Positions 7,599 through 16,353 of a stretch of 64,000 nt of DNA are shown in pieces. The position numbers and the translations under genes are program-made. Origin of the DNA: Rhodoferax sp. OV413 (lineage in GTDB: Bacteria; Pseudomonadota; Gammaproteobacteria; Burkholderiales; Burkholderiaceae_C); the NCBI GenBank assembly GCA_945861785.1, contig CAMAWD010000001.1, positions 62,001 to 126,000 of the forward strand, read 5' to 3'. Every line of letters begins with the position of its first letter. Position 1 is the stretch's first letter. The notes beneath the pieces are model-generated. The model did no database searches. It was not told where the DNA came from and saw only the letters and a program-made list of their open reading frames with translations.

Positions 7599-8564
7599 AT
7601 GAAACAACCCAAACGCATTACTGTCATTGGCGCCGGCTTCATGGGCTGCGTCATCGCGACCATCTACGCCAAGCACGGGTACACGGTGGTGCTGCACGAC
7701 GCGATCCCGGCGGCGCTCACGAGTTTTAGCGAGCGCGCGCTGCCGATCGCCCATGGCGTCGCCACGCCAACAGACTCTGCCCAGAGCATCGTAGGGCGCG
7801 TGAAGCTGGTCGCAGACCTGAACCAAGCCCTTGCCGGCGCGGAGCTGGTGCACGAGGTGGTGCAAGAGGACCTGCCGCTGAAACAGGCGCTCTTCGCGCA
7901 GCTGGACCGCCTGTGCGCGCCCGATGTCGTGCTGGCGACCAACACCTCGTCGTTCCTGATTTCGCATCTGTGCCGGGATGTCGTGCACCGTGAGCGGGTG
8001 ATCGGTATCCACTACATCACACCGGCGCACATCGTGCCTGTGGTCGAGGTGATCATTGCGACCTTCACGCCGCCGGAGTTGGTGACCTGGGCGCGCGACT
8101 TCATCGCCGCCATCGACCATGTGGCCGTGGTCTGCCGTGAAAAGCCGGGTTTCCTGGTCAACCGCATGCAGTTAACAATGCTTGCAGAAATCCACCGTAT
8201 CGTCGACGAAGGGCTGGCGTCGGCAGAGGATGTCGACGCGGCCATCCGGCTCAGCCTGGGACCACGCTGGGCGCTGTGGGGCGCGCTGGGCTGCGAAGAT
8301 CTGGTGGTCAACAAGAAAACGGTCGTAGCCACGATGGAATATTTGCGCGAGCAGACCGGTCAAGACCATTACCGGCCGACCAAGGCGTTGCTTGGGATGG
8401 TCGAGCAAGGTCGGTTGGGGTCTATTGCCGGGGCCGGCTGGCACCGTTGGGAGGCGCCCTATGCGGAGATCGTGATGGACCGCGACCAGCAACTGGCGGA
8501 CATCCTGGCCTGGTTGTCCGAGCGCGAGGGGCCGTCGCTGGACGCCAGGCCAGAGCCGCTCTGA
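7599..8564 (+). CDS. 3-hydroxyacyl-CoA dehydrogenase family protein, copy 2
   Basis: NAD-dependent 3-hydroxyacyl-CoA dehydrogenase of 321 residues. It has GAGFMG at 11-16, NTSS, GIHYITP with the catalytic His, the partner Glu in VVEVI, and Asn in PGFLVNR. The ATG has a good ribosome site (TGGAG). It shares long blocks with copy 1 at 361 (LVHEVVQEDL, LDRLCAPDVVLATNTSS, RLSLGPRWALWGAL). It sits between CT2 and an SDR epimerase, whereas copy 1 sits directly behind the ABC ATPase. It probably oxidises a hydroxyacyl intermediate of the same carboxylation module. Confidence 0.92.
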   Translation: MKQPKRITVIGAGFMGCVIATIYAKHGYTVVLHDAIPAALTSFSERALPIAHGVATPTDSAQSIVGRVKLVADLNQALAGAELVHEVVQEDLPLKQALFAQLDRLCAPDVVLATNTSSFLISHLCRDVVHRERVIGIHYITPAHIVPVVEVIIATFTPPELVTWARDFIAAIDHVAVVCREKPGFLVNRMQLTMLAEIHRIVDEGLASAEDVDAAIRLSLGPRWALWGALGCEDLVVNKKTVVATMEYLREQTGQDHYRPTKALLGMVEQGRLGSIAGAGWHRWEAPYAEIVMDRDQQLADILAWLSEREGPSLDARPEPL

Positions 8565-8614
8565 GCAGGGGCTTTTGTGGCTGAATTCTGGATCATGAAC
8601 GAGGGGTCATTTCG

Positions 8615-9616
8615 ATGAGTGAACGCATCTTTGTCACGGGTGGTTGTGGCGTCAACGGCAGTTGGGTCGTGCGCGATCTGCTGGAGCGCGGCTTCGAGGT
8701 GTCCTCGTTCGACCACTCCTCCGACACTTCCCTCATGCCCGACTTGCGCGGCGCGTTTGAACTGCTGGTCGGTGACATCCGCGACGGCGCGCTGGTCTCA
8801 CGTCTGGTGCACCAGCGCAAGCCGGCTGCCATCGTGCACCTGGCCGCGCTGGTCGGTTACCCGCAGGGGCGGCCGGACCCCAAACTCGTGTACGACGTCA
8901 ACCTCGGTGGCACGCTCAATGTGCTCGAGGCCGCCGTCGTGGGTGATGTGCCGCGCGTGGTTTTCACCAGTTCCAAGTCGGCCTATGGTGTGGTCACGGG
9001 CGCACACGCGCGCCCGACTTACCAGCCGGTTCCCGAGACCCACGTCGGATTGCCGGCGCCCGCGTCCTTTCTGTCGATGTACGGCCATGCCAAAGTCGCC
9101 GGCGAGGGGCTGGGCTTCAACTACTGCGCTGCGTTCGGCATCGATTTTTTTGCGCTGCGTTTTGCCACCATCTGCGCGCCGGGCAAACTGGCGCGGCACG
9201 GCCCCATGTCGGTCCACAGCCGGCTGATCGAGAACGGCATACTGGGTGTGCCCACCACGTTCGGGCAGGGCGGCGACGAGCGCGATGACATCGTCTACGT
9301 GCGCGACGTGGCGCAGGCGATCGGACGGGCCGTGACCACCAGCCATCACGGCGCCGAGATCTACAACGTCGGTCAGGGTCGTCCGTTCGGCCTGAAGGAT
9401 ATGGCCACGGCGATTCAAAGGCGTTTTCCGGGCGCAATTTGCAACGTCGGGCCTGGCTACGACTTCATGAAAGTCGGTTTTGGCGCCTACAACGTTCTGG
9501 ACATCTCCAAGGCCGGTGCCCAGCTTGGTTACGCGCCGCAATACGACCTGGACGCGATGGTCGGGGATTACGTGGCGGCGCTGGAGCGCTTCGGCATCAC
9601 GCCCATGGCGTCCTGA
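8615..9616 (+). CDS. NAD-dependent epimerase/dehydratase (extended SDR)
   Basis: Extended short-chain dehydrogenase of 333 residues. It has TGGCGVNG at 8-15 for NAD binding, Ser120 in FTSSKS, and the catalytic Tyr156-x3-Lys160 (YGHAK). The DNLGG-like segment appears as VNLGGTLNVLEA. Family reactions act on sugar nucleotides or on hydroxy/keto carbons; this context, between acyl-CoA genes, suggests oxidoreduction or epimerisation of a pathway intermediate, not cell-wall sugar synthesis. ATG 8615 follows GAGGGG. GC hairpins after the stop suggest the transcript may end here. Confidence 0.85.
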   Translation: MSERIFVTGGCGVNGSWVVRDLLERGFEVSSFDHSSDTSLMPDLRGAFELLVGDIRDGALVSRLVHQRKPAAIVHLAALVGYPQGRPDPKLVYDVNLGGTLNVLEAAVVGDVPRVVFTSSKSAYGVVTGAHARPTYQPVPETHVGLPAPASFLSMYGHAKVAGEGLGFNYCAAFGIDFFALRFATICAPGKLARHGPMSVHSRLIENGILGVPTTFGQGGDERDDIVYVRDVAQAIGRAVTTSHHGAEIYNVGQGRPFGLKDMATAIQRRFPGAICNVGPGYDFMKVGFGAYNVLDISKAGAQLGYAPQYDLDAMVGDYVAALERFGITPMAS

Positions 9617-9663
9617 GCCGCGGGCGGCGCGGCGCCAGTGCCTTTCGCGCAATGCCGGCATGC

Positions 9664-9680
9664 GTGCTGGCCGCCAGCAC
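9664..9680. terminator. Hairpin between the epimerase gene and the next transcription unit
   Basis: GTGCTGG-CCG-CCAGCAC is a perfect 7-bp stem with a 3-nt loop. Another hairpin (GCCGCG/CGCGGC, 9617-9633) starts directly after the epimerase stop. Neither is followed by a T-tract, so the terminator call is tentative. They lie upstream of the promoter at 9711. Confidence 0.4.
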
Positions 9681-9710
9681 GTCACCGCCGGTGCCACATT
9701 CTGCCGTATG

Positions 9711-9757
9711 TTGATTTCAAATTCGATCTTGATCAACCTTGGAGCGGGTGGTACATT
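9711..9757 (+). promoter_or_regulatory. Promoter A with shared TTGATTT/TTGATC operator
   Basis: TTGATTT at 9711-9717, 11 nt, then TTGATC at 9729-9734, which is also a -35-like hexamer. TACATT follows 17 nt later at 9752-9757. The element matches those at 19562, 27904 and 46402 (minus), except that its inner spacer is one base shorter. It would drive the CoA-transferase/carboxylase/TRAP unit starting at 9892. Confidence 0.6.
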
Positions 9758-9841
9758 TCTGGGCAGTTTATTGCTTTGATGGCGATCAAGCTTCGTTCAA
9801 TTTTTGGGCCGCCAAACCGGCTATTGGAAGAGACAACCCAG

Positions 9842-9895
9842 ATGACACAAGTTTTCGAGGCTGCGGCTGCCAGGCACTGCCGCAGACATCCATGA
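9842..9895 (+). CDS. Putative 17-residue leader peptide ahead of CaiB copy 2
   Basis: ATG at 9842 preceded by a purine-rich GGAAGAG; the frame ends with TGA at 9893-9895, overlapping the ATG of the CoA-transferase as ATGA. The peptide is rich in Ala and Arg/His and has no recognised family. It could couple translation of the downstream gene, or simply be a chance frame in the 5' leader. Confidence 0.25.
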   Translation: MTQVFEAAAARHCRRHP

Positions 9896-11097
9896 CGCGG
9901 GTGCTCGAGGGCGTCAAGGTGGTCGAGTTTGGCACCTTCATTACCGGGCCTTATGCCGGGCTCCTGCTGGCTGACCTGGGCGCGGATGTGGTGAAGGTCG
10001 AGCAACCCGGCGGCGGGGATCCCTTCCGTGGTTATAGCGGCTCCCACTACAGCCCTAACTTCCATACCTACAACGCCCGCAAGCGCAGCCTTGCGCTGAA
10101 CCTGAAGTCTGCGCACGCCCCGGCAGTGTTTCAGCGCCTTGCCGCCAGTGCCGACGTGCTGGTCGAAAACTACCGACCCGGCGTGCTGGACAAACTGGGT
10201 CTGGGCTGGGAGCAGGCGCATCGGCTCAACCCGCGCCTGATCTACTGCTCGATCTCGGGTTTTGGCAGTTCCGGCCCCTATGTGGACCGCCCGTGTTATG
10301 ACACGGTAGCCCAGGCTTTGAGCGGTTACCTGAGCCAGAACCTGGATGCCGAGCAACCCCGAATCGTCGGGCCCGCCGTGGCGGACACGGTGAGCGCAAT
10401 CTACGCTGCCTACGGCATTCTGGGTGCGCTGGTGGAGCGCGGCCGCACCGGCGTGGGGCGCCGCGTTGAGGTGGCCATGCTCGACAGCATGGTGTCCTTT
10501 GGTTCGGCGGCCTTTGCCGCCTTCTTTGCCGAGGGCAGCGTCGCGGGGCCGACCAGCCGCCCCCGCGCATCGCAGTCGTATGCCCTGCGCTGCGGAGACG
10601 GCAAACTGATCGCCCTGCACCTGGCTTCGGTGGACAAGTTCTTCCAGGCGCTGACCATTGCCATCGCACGACCGGATCTCGCCCAGGACCCTAAATACGC
10701 CAGCGTGATGGCGCGCCAGAAAAACTATGAGGCGCTGACCGTCGAACTGCAGCGCGCCTTCCTCGACAAACCGATGGCGGCCTGGATGGACATCCTTGTC
10801 GCACACGACGTACCGCATGCGCCGGTGGCCACCCTGGACGAGGTCTACCGGGACCCCCAGGTCGTGCACAACGGGATCTTCACCAAGCTGCATCACCCGA
10901 CGCAGGGCGAGGTGAACGTCACCCAGCGCCCGGTGCTCTACGACGGGTCACGCGCCTCCAGCGACCTGCCCCCCCCCACGCTCGGCGAGCACAACGAGCA
11001 GATCCTGAGAGAGATTGGTTTCGCTGCCGCCGAGGTCGAGACCATGCAACGCGAGGGTGTGTTCCAGCCGCCCCAACCAGCCGCAGGTAAACCATGA
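9892..11097 (+). CDS. CaiB/BaiF family CoA-transferase, copy 2
   Basis: Class III CoA-transferase of 401 residues, nearly a duplicate of 2482-3690. It shares GTFITGP, LADLGADVVKVEQPGGGDPF, the YVDRPCYDTVAQALSGYLSQ region and the catalytic Asp in VADTVS. I start it at ATG 9892 because this gives the same N-terminus as copy 1 (MTRVLEGVKVVEFG); the frame is open further upstream but the translation there has no homology to copy 1. It overlaps the next gene by ATGA and begins the second complete CaiB-CCL-CT triplet, under promoter A. Confidence 0.93.
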   Translation: MTRVLEGVKVVEFGTFITGPYAGLLLADLGADVVKVEQPGGGDPFRGYSGSHYSPNFHTYNARKRSLALNLKSAHAPAVFQRLAASADVLVENYRPGVLDKLGLGWEQAHRLNPRLIYCSISGFGSSGPYVDRPCYDTVAQALSGYLSQNLDAEQPRIVGPAVADTVSAIYAAYGILGALVERGRTGVGRRVEVAMLDSMVSFGSAAFAAFFAEGSVAGPTSRPRASQSYALRCGDGKLIALHLASVDKFFQALTIAIARPDLAQDPKYASVMARQKNYEALTVELQRAFLDKPMAAWMDILVAHDVPHAPVATLDEVYRDPQVVHNGIFTKLHHPTQGEVNVTQRPVLYDGSRASSDLPPPTLGEHNEQILREIGFAAAEVETMQREGVFQPPQPAAGKP

Positions 11098-11864
11098 GCA
11101 AGCCAACCCCCGTCACCCGCATCTCCACCTACGACGAAAACGGGGCCACGATTCGCGGCAAAAATCTCGTTGACGACCTGATCGGCGAGGTGAGTTTTAC
11201 GCAGATGATCTACCTGCACATCCTGGGGCGCATGCCAACACCGGCCGAGGCACGGGTGCTCGACGCGATCCTGGTGACGCTGGTCGACCATGGTGTCGGG
11301 GCCTCGATGGCTGCGCGCATGGTGTACATGGCCTCGCCCGAGGCGCTGCAGGGCGCCATCGCGACTGGCATCCTGGGCATGGGCGGGCAGTTCGGTGGCG
11401 TCATGGAAGAGATCGGCCGCCACCTGGAGGCCATCATGGGCGCTACCGACCCAGATGCCGAAGCGGCCAGAATCGTGGCCGCTTACCGCGCACTGCGCAA
11501 GGCAGTACCCGGTTTCGGCCACCCGCACTTTCGCCCCGAGGACCCGCGTACGCTCAAGCTGCTGGGTGTGGCCGAGCGTGAAGGCCTGTCGGGCAAACAT
11601 GTGGCGGCGCTCAAGACCCTGGCCAAGGCGGTGGATGCCGCTTTGGGCAAGCACATCACCATCAATGCCACTGCGGGTATGGCGGCACTGCTGGGCGAGA
11701 TCGGCGTGCCGTGGAAGATCATGCGTGGTTTTGCCACGATCTCGCGCGCGCCGGGCGTGGTGGGGCACCTGCTGGAGGAGCAGACCCAGCAGGCGGCATA
11801 CCACGTCACCACGTTGGCCCAGGAGGCCGTGCCCTATGTGGGCGAAATTCCACCCGGGAAATGA
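11094..11864 (+). CDS. Citrate-synthase-fold protein, citryl-CoA lyase-like, copy 2
   Basis: 256 residues, strongly similar to 3687-4457. It has LVDHG and GFGHP catalytic histidines, the FGG loop (GGQFGGVMEE), and INATAG, where ACLY has the catalytic Asp (NVDG). Keeping Thr in both copies indicates selection, not decay. Its ATG overlaps the CoA-transferase stop. The function is presumed to be lyase or synthase chemistry on a CoA thioester made by the neighbouring transferase; whether it works with CT3 as a complex is unknown. Confidence 0.8.
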   Translation: MSKPTPVTRISTYDENGATIRGKNLVDDLIGEVSFTQMIYLHILGRMPTPAEARVLDAILVTLVDHGVGASMAARMVYMASPEALQGAIATGILGMGGQFGGVMEEIGRHLEAIMGATDPDAEAARIVAAYRALRKAVPGFGHPHFRPEDPRTLKLLGVAEREGLSGKHVAALKTLAKAVDAALGKHITINATAGMAALLGEIGVPWKIMRGFATISRAPGVVGHLLEEQTQQAAYHVTTLAQEAVPYVGEIPPGK

Positions 11865-11877
11865 CCGGGCAAACACC

Positions 11878-13332
11878 ATGAAACCGGTCCACTTTGTCGA
11901 CACCACGCTGCGCGACGGCAACATCAGCCTGTGGGCCCACGGCATGCGCCAGCACATGATCGAGCCGATCATCGATCGCTGGGACGGCGTGGGCTACAAG
12001 GCCATGGAAATCGTCGATGCCTCGTTCTTCAAGAAGGGGGTGCGCGAACTCCAGGAGGACCCGTTTGCGCGTATCCGCCGCGTGGCCGCCGCCACGCCGA
12101 ACACGCCGTTGCGGGTCATCACCTCGCGCCACCTGACCTTCGAATACTCGGCGCCCGAGGTGGACCGTTTCTACCTCCAGCGACTGGCCGCCAACGGCGT
12201 GCGCCAGATCCGCATCTCCGACCCGTCCAACACGGCCAAGAACTGGGAGCGGTTGGTGGACAACGCCAAGTGGGCGGGCCTGGATTCGGTGCTGAACCTG
12301 ATCTTCTCGATTTCGCCGATCCACACGGACGCGCATTACGCGCAGTTGGCCAAGGCAGCCGCCAAGCTCCAACCCACGCATATCTGCATCAAGGATCCGG
12401 GCGGCCTGCTGACGCCCAACCGCACCCGCACGCTGGTGCCAGCGGTGCTTGCCAATACCGGCGATGTTCCGGTGGAGTTCCACACCCATTGCAACACGGG
12501 CCTGGGCCCGCTGTGTGCGCTGGAGGCCATCAAGCTGGGCGTGACCATCATCAACACTGGCACCCCGCCGCTGGCCAACGGGTCGGGCAACCCCTCGGTC
12601 TTCAATGTGGCAGAGAACGCGCGCGAGCTGGGTTACGACCCGCAGATCGATCTGGACGCGGTCCGGCCGATTTCCGAGCACCTGTACAAGGTGGCGCGCG
12701 AAGAGGGCATGCCCGTGGGCGCGCCGCTGGAGTACACCGAGTCGCACTATGCCCACCAGGTGCCCGGCGGCATGATCTCCAACTTCCGCCATCAGCTCAA
12801 GCAGGCTGGCATGCTCGATCGCCTGCCCGAGGTGATCGAGGAGGTCAAGCGCGTGCGCAAGGACCTGGGCTACCCGATCATGGTGACACCGTATTCGCAG
12901 TTTGTCGGGGTGCAGGCCGTGTTCAACGTCATGCTGGGTGAGCGCTACAAGGAAGTCAGCGACCAGGTGCTGGAATACGCGCTGGGTATCTGGGGCGATG
13001 GCGAGCGCGATGCCATGGACCCCAATGTGCGTGACCGCATCGTTTCCCGGCCGCGCGCCAAGGTCGTCGCCAGGTGGAAGGCGCCCGATATGTCGGTGGC
13101 AGAATTGCGCCGGCAGTTTGGCGGCCCGGGTGTCGACGACGATGAAGTGCTGCTGCGCTACTTCGCGGGCATCGACGAGACCAAGGCGATGCGCGCAGCG
13201 CCGGCGCGCAGCACGGGGCTCGACGCCAGGCAACCACTGGCACAGTTGATCGACGCCATGAGCCAGCGCAATTTCGGCTATGTGCGCGTCGAAAAGGGCG
13301 GCTACAGCGTCCAGCTCGGCCGCACAGCCTGA
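11878..13332 (+). CDS. Carboxyltransferase subunit of a biotin-dependent enzyme, CT3
   Basis: 484-residue HMGL-like/PYC-OADA protein starting MKPVHFVDTTLRDGN. It has the metal-site Asp of LRDG, Lys of ICIKDPGG, HxH of FHTHCNTG, and MVTPYSQ. The substrate loop reads DGNISLWAHGMR, a variant of that in CT1. No fused biotinyl domain. It is followed within 31 bp by biotin carrier and biotin carboxylase genes, making this the most obviously functional copy of the three clustered CTs. Its C-terminal third resembles CT1 (VDDDEVLLRYFAGIDET) and its middle resembles CT2. Confidence 0.9.
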   Translation: MKPVHFVDTTLRDGNISLWAHGMRQHMIEPIIDRWDGVGYKAMEIVDASFFKKGVRELQEDPFARIRRVAAATPNTPLRVITSRHLTFEYSAPEVDRFYLQRLAANGVRQIRISDPSNTAKNWERLVDNAKWAGLDSVLNLIFSISPIHTDAHYAQLAKAAAKLQPTHICIKDPGGLLTPNRTRTLVPAVLANTGDVPVEFHTHCNTGLGPLCALEAIKLGVTIINTGTPPLANGSGNPSVFNVAENARELGYDPQIDLDAVRPISEHLYKVAREEGMPVGAPLEYTESHYAHQVPGGMISNFRHQLKQAGMLDRLPEVIEEVKRVRKDLGYPIMVTPYSQFVGVQAVFNVMLGERYKEVSDQVLEYALGIWGDGERDAMDPNVRDRIVSRPRAKVVARWKAPDMSVAELRRQFGGPGVDDDEVLLRYFAGIDETKAMRAAPARSTGLDARQPLAQLIDAMSQRNFGYVRVEKGGYSVQLGRTA

Positions 13333-13363
13333 TTTTTTGAGTAGACCGTAACAGGAGATCCCA

Positions 13364-13912
13364 TTGAGCACCATCAACAACTCACTCACGGACGTCGACG
13401 TCCGCCAAATCGCATCGCTGATCGAATCCCTGGACAAGTCCGGCCTGGACTTCCTGCAGATCGACGCCGACGGCGTGAAGGTCACCATCAGCAAGAGCGG
13501 TGCGTTGCCTGCGGCCTCTGCGCCGGCAACTGCGCCAGCAGCCGCCAGTGTGGCGGCACAGGCCCCGGCGCGCGAAGCGCGAGCGGCGACGAGCGCGGCG
13601 GTGCCTGCCCCGGCGGCAGCACCACCTGCGCCTGCGCCTGCACCCGCCGCCGCAGCGGTTTCCCAGGATGGCACGCTGACAATCAACGCGCCGCTGCTGG
13701 GTCGTTTCTATTCCAAGCCCGATCCGGCGTCGCCTGCCTTCGTTACCGTGGGTTCGAGTGTTGACGTGGAGACGCCGGTCGGACTGATCGAGGTGATGAA
13801 GCTTTTCAACACGGTGCAGGCCGGTGTTCGTGGCACCATCACCGAGGTCTGTGTTCCGGATGGCGAGTTCATAGAGTACGGCACCGCGATCTTCCGCGTG
13901 CGTCCCCACTGA
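13364..13912 (+). CDS. accB: Biotin carboxyl carrier protein
   Basis: 182 residues: an N-terminal helical segment of the AccB type (1-46), an Ala/Pro-rich flexible linker (about 48-100), and a C-terminal biotinyl domain with Lys146 as the expected biotinylation site in EVMKLFN (usual motif EAMKLMN). TTG start, supported by AGGAG six bases upstream. It carries carboxybiotin between the biotin carboxylase (next gene) and a carboxyltransferase subunit, CT1-CT3 being the nearest. No AccA/AccD-type carboxyltransferase genes are present, so this copy appears dedicated to the OADA-type CTs and not to acetyl-CoA carboxylase. Confidence 0.93.
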   Translation: MSTINNSLTDVDVRQIASLIESLDKSGLDFLQIDADGVKVTISKSGALPAASAPATAPAAASVAAQAPAREARAATSAAVPAPAAAPPAPAPAPAAAAVSQDGTLTINAPLLGRFYSKPDPASPAFVTVGSSVDVETPVGLIEVMKLFNTVQAGVRGTITEVCVPDGEFIEYGTAIFRVRPH

Positions 13913-13929
13913 GCCGGCGGGTCACCATC

Positions 13930-15300
13930 TTGGAAATTAAACGAATCCTGGTCGCCAACCGCGGTGAGATTGCGCTGCGGATCATCCGTGCCTGCCAGCA
14001 AATGGGCATCGAGACGGTGCTGGCCGCCTCCGAAGCGGACCGCGACAGCCTGCCCGCGCGCCTGGCCGACCGCATGGTCTGCATCGGGCCGGCGCCCGCG
14101 ACACAGAGTTACCTCAACGTGGGCGCCATCATCGCGGCAGCCAAGGGTGCCGGCGCCGATGCCGTGCACCCGGGTTATGGCTTCCTGTCCGAGTCGCCCC
14201 GGCTGGCACAGGCCTGCGCCGACGAGGGCCTGATCTTCATCGGCCCGAGCGCCGAGCAGATCCTTGACATGGGGAACAAGCTCAAGGCGCGCGAACGTGC
14301 CAAGACCTTCGGCATCCCCATGCTGCCGGGTTCGGAGAAGGTCCACACCCACGAGGAGGCCAGCCTGGTCGCCCAGCGCATCGGCTTTCCGGTGATGCTC
14401 AAGGCTGCGGCCGGCGGCGGTGGCCGCGGCATGAAGATCGTCACCCAGCCCGACGAACTGAAGCGCATGTTCGAATCCGCCAGTGCCGAAGCCAAGGCCG
14501 CCTTTGGCGACGACACGCTGTACCTGGAGCGTTACATCCCGAATGCGCGCCATGTCGAGGTGCAGGTGCTGGGCGACACCCATGGCAACGTGATCCACCT
14601 GGGCGAACGCGACTGTTCCCTGCAGCGGCGCCACCAGAAACTGGTGGAGGAGTCGCCTGCGCCGGCGATGGCCGACGGACTGCGCCAGGCCATCCGCGAG
14701 GCCGGCGTCACGCTGGCACGCAACATCGGCTACGTCAACGCCGGTACGGTGGAGTTCATCTTCGACGAGGACGAGAAGAAGTTCTACTTCCTCGAGATGA
14801 ACACCCGCATTCAGGTAGAGCACCCGGTCAGCGAGATGGTGACCGGAATCGATCTCGTGCAGGAGCAGATCCGGGTGGCGCGCGGCGAGAAGCTGCGCTT
14901 TCGGCAGGAGGACATCGTCTTTCGCGGCCACGCCATCGAATGCCGTATCAACGCCGAAGTGCCGCAGCAGGGCTTTCGGCCCAGCCCGGGGCGCCTCACC
15001 GAGTGGCTACCGCCCGAAGGCCCCAACATCCGCCTGGACAGCCATTGCTACGAGGGCTACGCGGTTCCGCCGTATTACGACTCCATGATCGGCAAGCTGA
15101 TCGTCTATGGCACCAGCCGCGACGAGGCGCTGGAGCGCATGGGTCAGGCGCTGGCGCGGTTCCGGGTGGCCGGAATCGGCACTACGATGGAGTTCCTGAG
15201 CTACGTGATGACCCATCCCGACTTTGCCAGCGGCAAGGTGAATACCACGCTGGTCGACCGCATGGTCGAGTCCTTTTCTGCGGGCCTCAAGCCGCAGTGA
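13930..15300 (+). CDS. accC: Biotin carboxylase (ATP-grasp)
   Basis: ATP- and bicarbonate-dependent carboxylation of biotin on the carrier. The 456-residue single-function protein has the N-terminal ILVANRGEIALR motif, the glycine-rich ATP loop GGGGRGM, the ERDCSLQRRHQK segment, EFIFDEDEKKFYFLEMN with metal-binding Glu, and RIQVEHPVSEMVTG. All the usual catalytic segments are intact. TTG start (LEIKRILVANRG); the initiation site is only weakly supported by a ribosome site. It completes a three-part carboxylase (BC, BCCP, CT) inside one transcription unit. Confidence 0.95.
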   Translation: MEIKRILVANRGEIALRIIRACQQMGIETVLAASEADRDSLPARLADRMVCIGPAPATQSYLNVGAIIAAAKGAGADAVHPGYGFLSESPRLAQACADEGLIFIGPSAEQILDMGNKLKARERAKTFGIPMLPGSEKVHTHEEASLVAQRIGFPVMLKAAAGGGGRGMKIVTQPDELKRMFESASAEAKAAFGDDTLYLERYIPNARHVEVQVLGDTHGNVIHLGERDCSLQRRHQKLVEESPAPAMADGLRQAIREAGVTLARNIGYVNAGTVEFIFDEDEKKFYFLEMNTRIQVEHPVSEMVTGIDLVQEQIRVARGEKLRFRQEDIVFRGHAIECRINAEVPQQGFRPSPGRLTEWLPPEGPNIRLDSHCYEGYAVPPYYDSMIGKLIVYGTSRDEALERMGQALARFRVAGIGTTMEFLSYVMTHPDFASGKVNTTLVDRMVESFSAGLKPQ

Positions 15301-15353
15301 GCAAGCGTGCCTGATCCTTTCAACACTTCACATACTTTCAACCAGGAGACTTC

Positions 15354-16340
15354 ATGAAACTCAGTCGACATCTCAAACGAATCGCCGTGCTCTCGGGCTT
15401 TGTAGCGGCCTCACTGGGTGCCGTCAACGCCAGCGCCCAGGAGATCACCCTCAAGGCGATCAGCGCCTGGCCGGTAGACAACTTCTTCTCCCTCAACTTC
15501 GGAAAGTTCGTTGCCAAGGTGAACGCCGAAGGCAAGGGCCTGGTGCAGATCAACTACCTGGGCGGTGGGCCCAAGGTCATGCCTCCGTTCGAGGTGGCCA
15601 ACGCCGCCAAGACCGGCGTTGCCGACATGGTCAATGTGGCCGGCGGCTTCTACACCACCTTGCTGCCGGAAGCCGATGCGATGTCGCTGGGCAACTTGAG
15701 TGCGTCTGAACTGCGCAAGAACGGCGCGCACGATTACATCAACAAGCTGTGGGGCGAAAAGCTCAACGTGCGTTACCTCGGCCGTTCCGTCGACAGCGTT
15801 CCGATCAACGTCTTCCTGCGCAAACCGATCACCAAGCCGGACCTCACCGGTTTCCGTATGCGGGTGATTCCGCTGTATCGCCCGTTCATGGAGTCTGTCA
15901 ACACCCAGTCCAATCTGAGCATACCCCCCGGTGAGGTCTATACGGCGCTGGAGCGCGGACTGCTTGACGGGTATGTCTGGCCCATCATCGGCCTGTACGA
16001 TGTCGGTATCGAAAAGCAGACCAAGTACCGCGTCGAGCCTGGCTTTTACAACGTCGAGACCGGCGTGATGATCAACATGGACGTCTGGAAGAAGATGACC
16101 GAGCCGCAGCGCGCCTTCCTCGAGAAGACGGCGCTGTGGATGGAGGAACTCAACCTGGCCCATCCCAAGCTGGTGGAAGAAGAGCGCAAGAAACATGCGG
16201 CCTCCGGCATCGAGACCATCACGTTCACCGGCAAGGATGCCCAGGAGTGGCTGACCAAGGCCAATGAGTCGGTATGGGCGACGCTGATCAAGCGCAGCCC
16301 CGAACACGGGCCCAAGTTGCGCACGCTGATGACGAAATGA
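15354..16340 (+). CDS. TRAP transporter solute receptor (DctP family)
   Basis: 328-residue periplasmic receptor with a signal peptide (cleavage expected after VNASAQ) and the DctP-family core, including a conserved Arg in FRMRVIP and the PPGEVYTALERGLLDG segment. AGGAG precedes ATG. It is followed by the small and large TRAP permease genes, so the full importer is present: secondary, sodium-driven uptake of an organic anion. It is co-directional with the biotin carboxylase operon, 53 bp downstream, which suggests that it imports that pathway's substrate. Confidence 0.93.
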   Translation: MKLSRHLKRIAVLSGFVAASLGAVNASAQEITLKAISAWPVDNFFSLNFGKFVAKVNAEGKGLVQINYLGGGPKVMPPFEVANAAKTGVADMVNVAGGFYTTLLPEADAMSLGNLSASELRKNGAHDYINKLWGEKLNVRYLGRSVDSVPINVFLRKPITKPDLTGFRMRVIPLYRPFMESVNTQSNLSIPPGEVYTALERGLLDGYVWPIIGLYDVGIEKQTKYRVEPGFYNVETGVMINMDVWKKMTEPQRAFLEKTALWMEELNLAHPKLVEEERKKHAASGIETITFTGKDAQEWLTKANESVWATLIKRSPEHGPKLRTLMTK

Positions 16341-16353
16341 CACTTTTCCAGAA

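Noticed and set aside
11806-13686. 626-codon open frame on the minus strand
   Set aside because: Antisense to CT3 and BCCP; low-complexity Ala/Gly and Arg/His composition and no recognisable motif.
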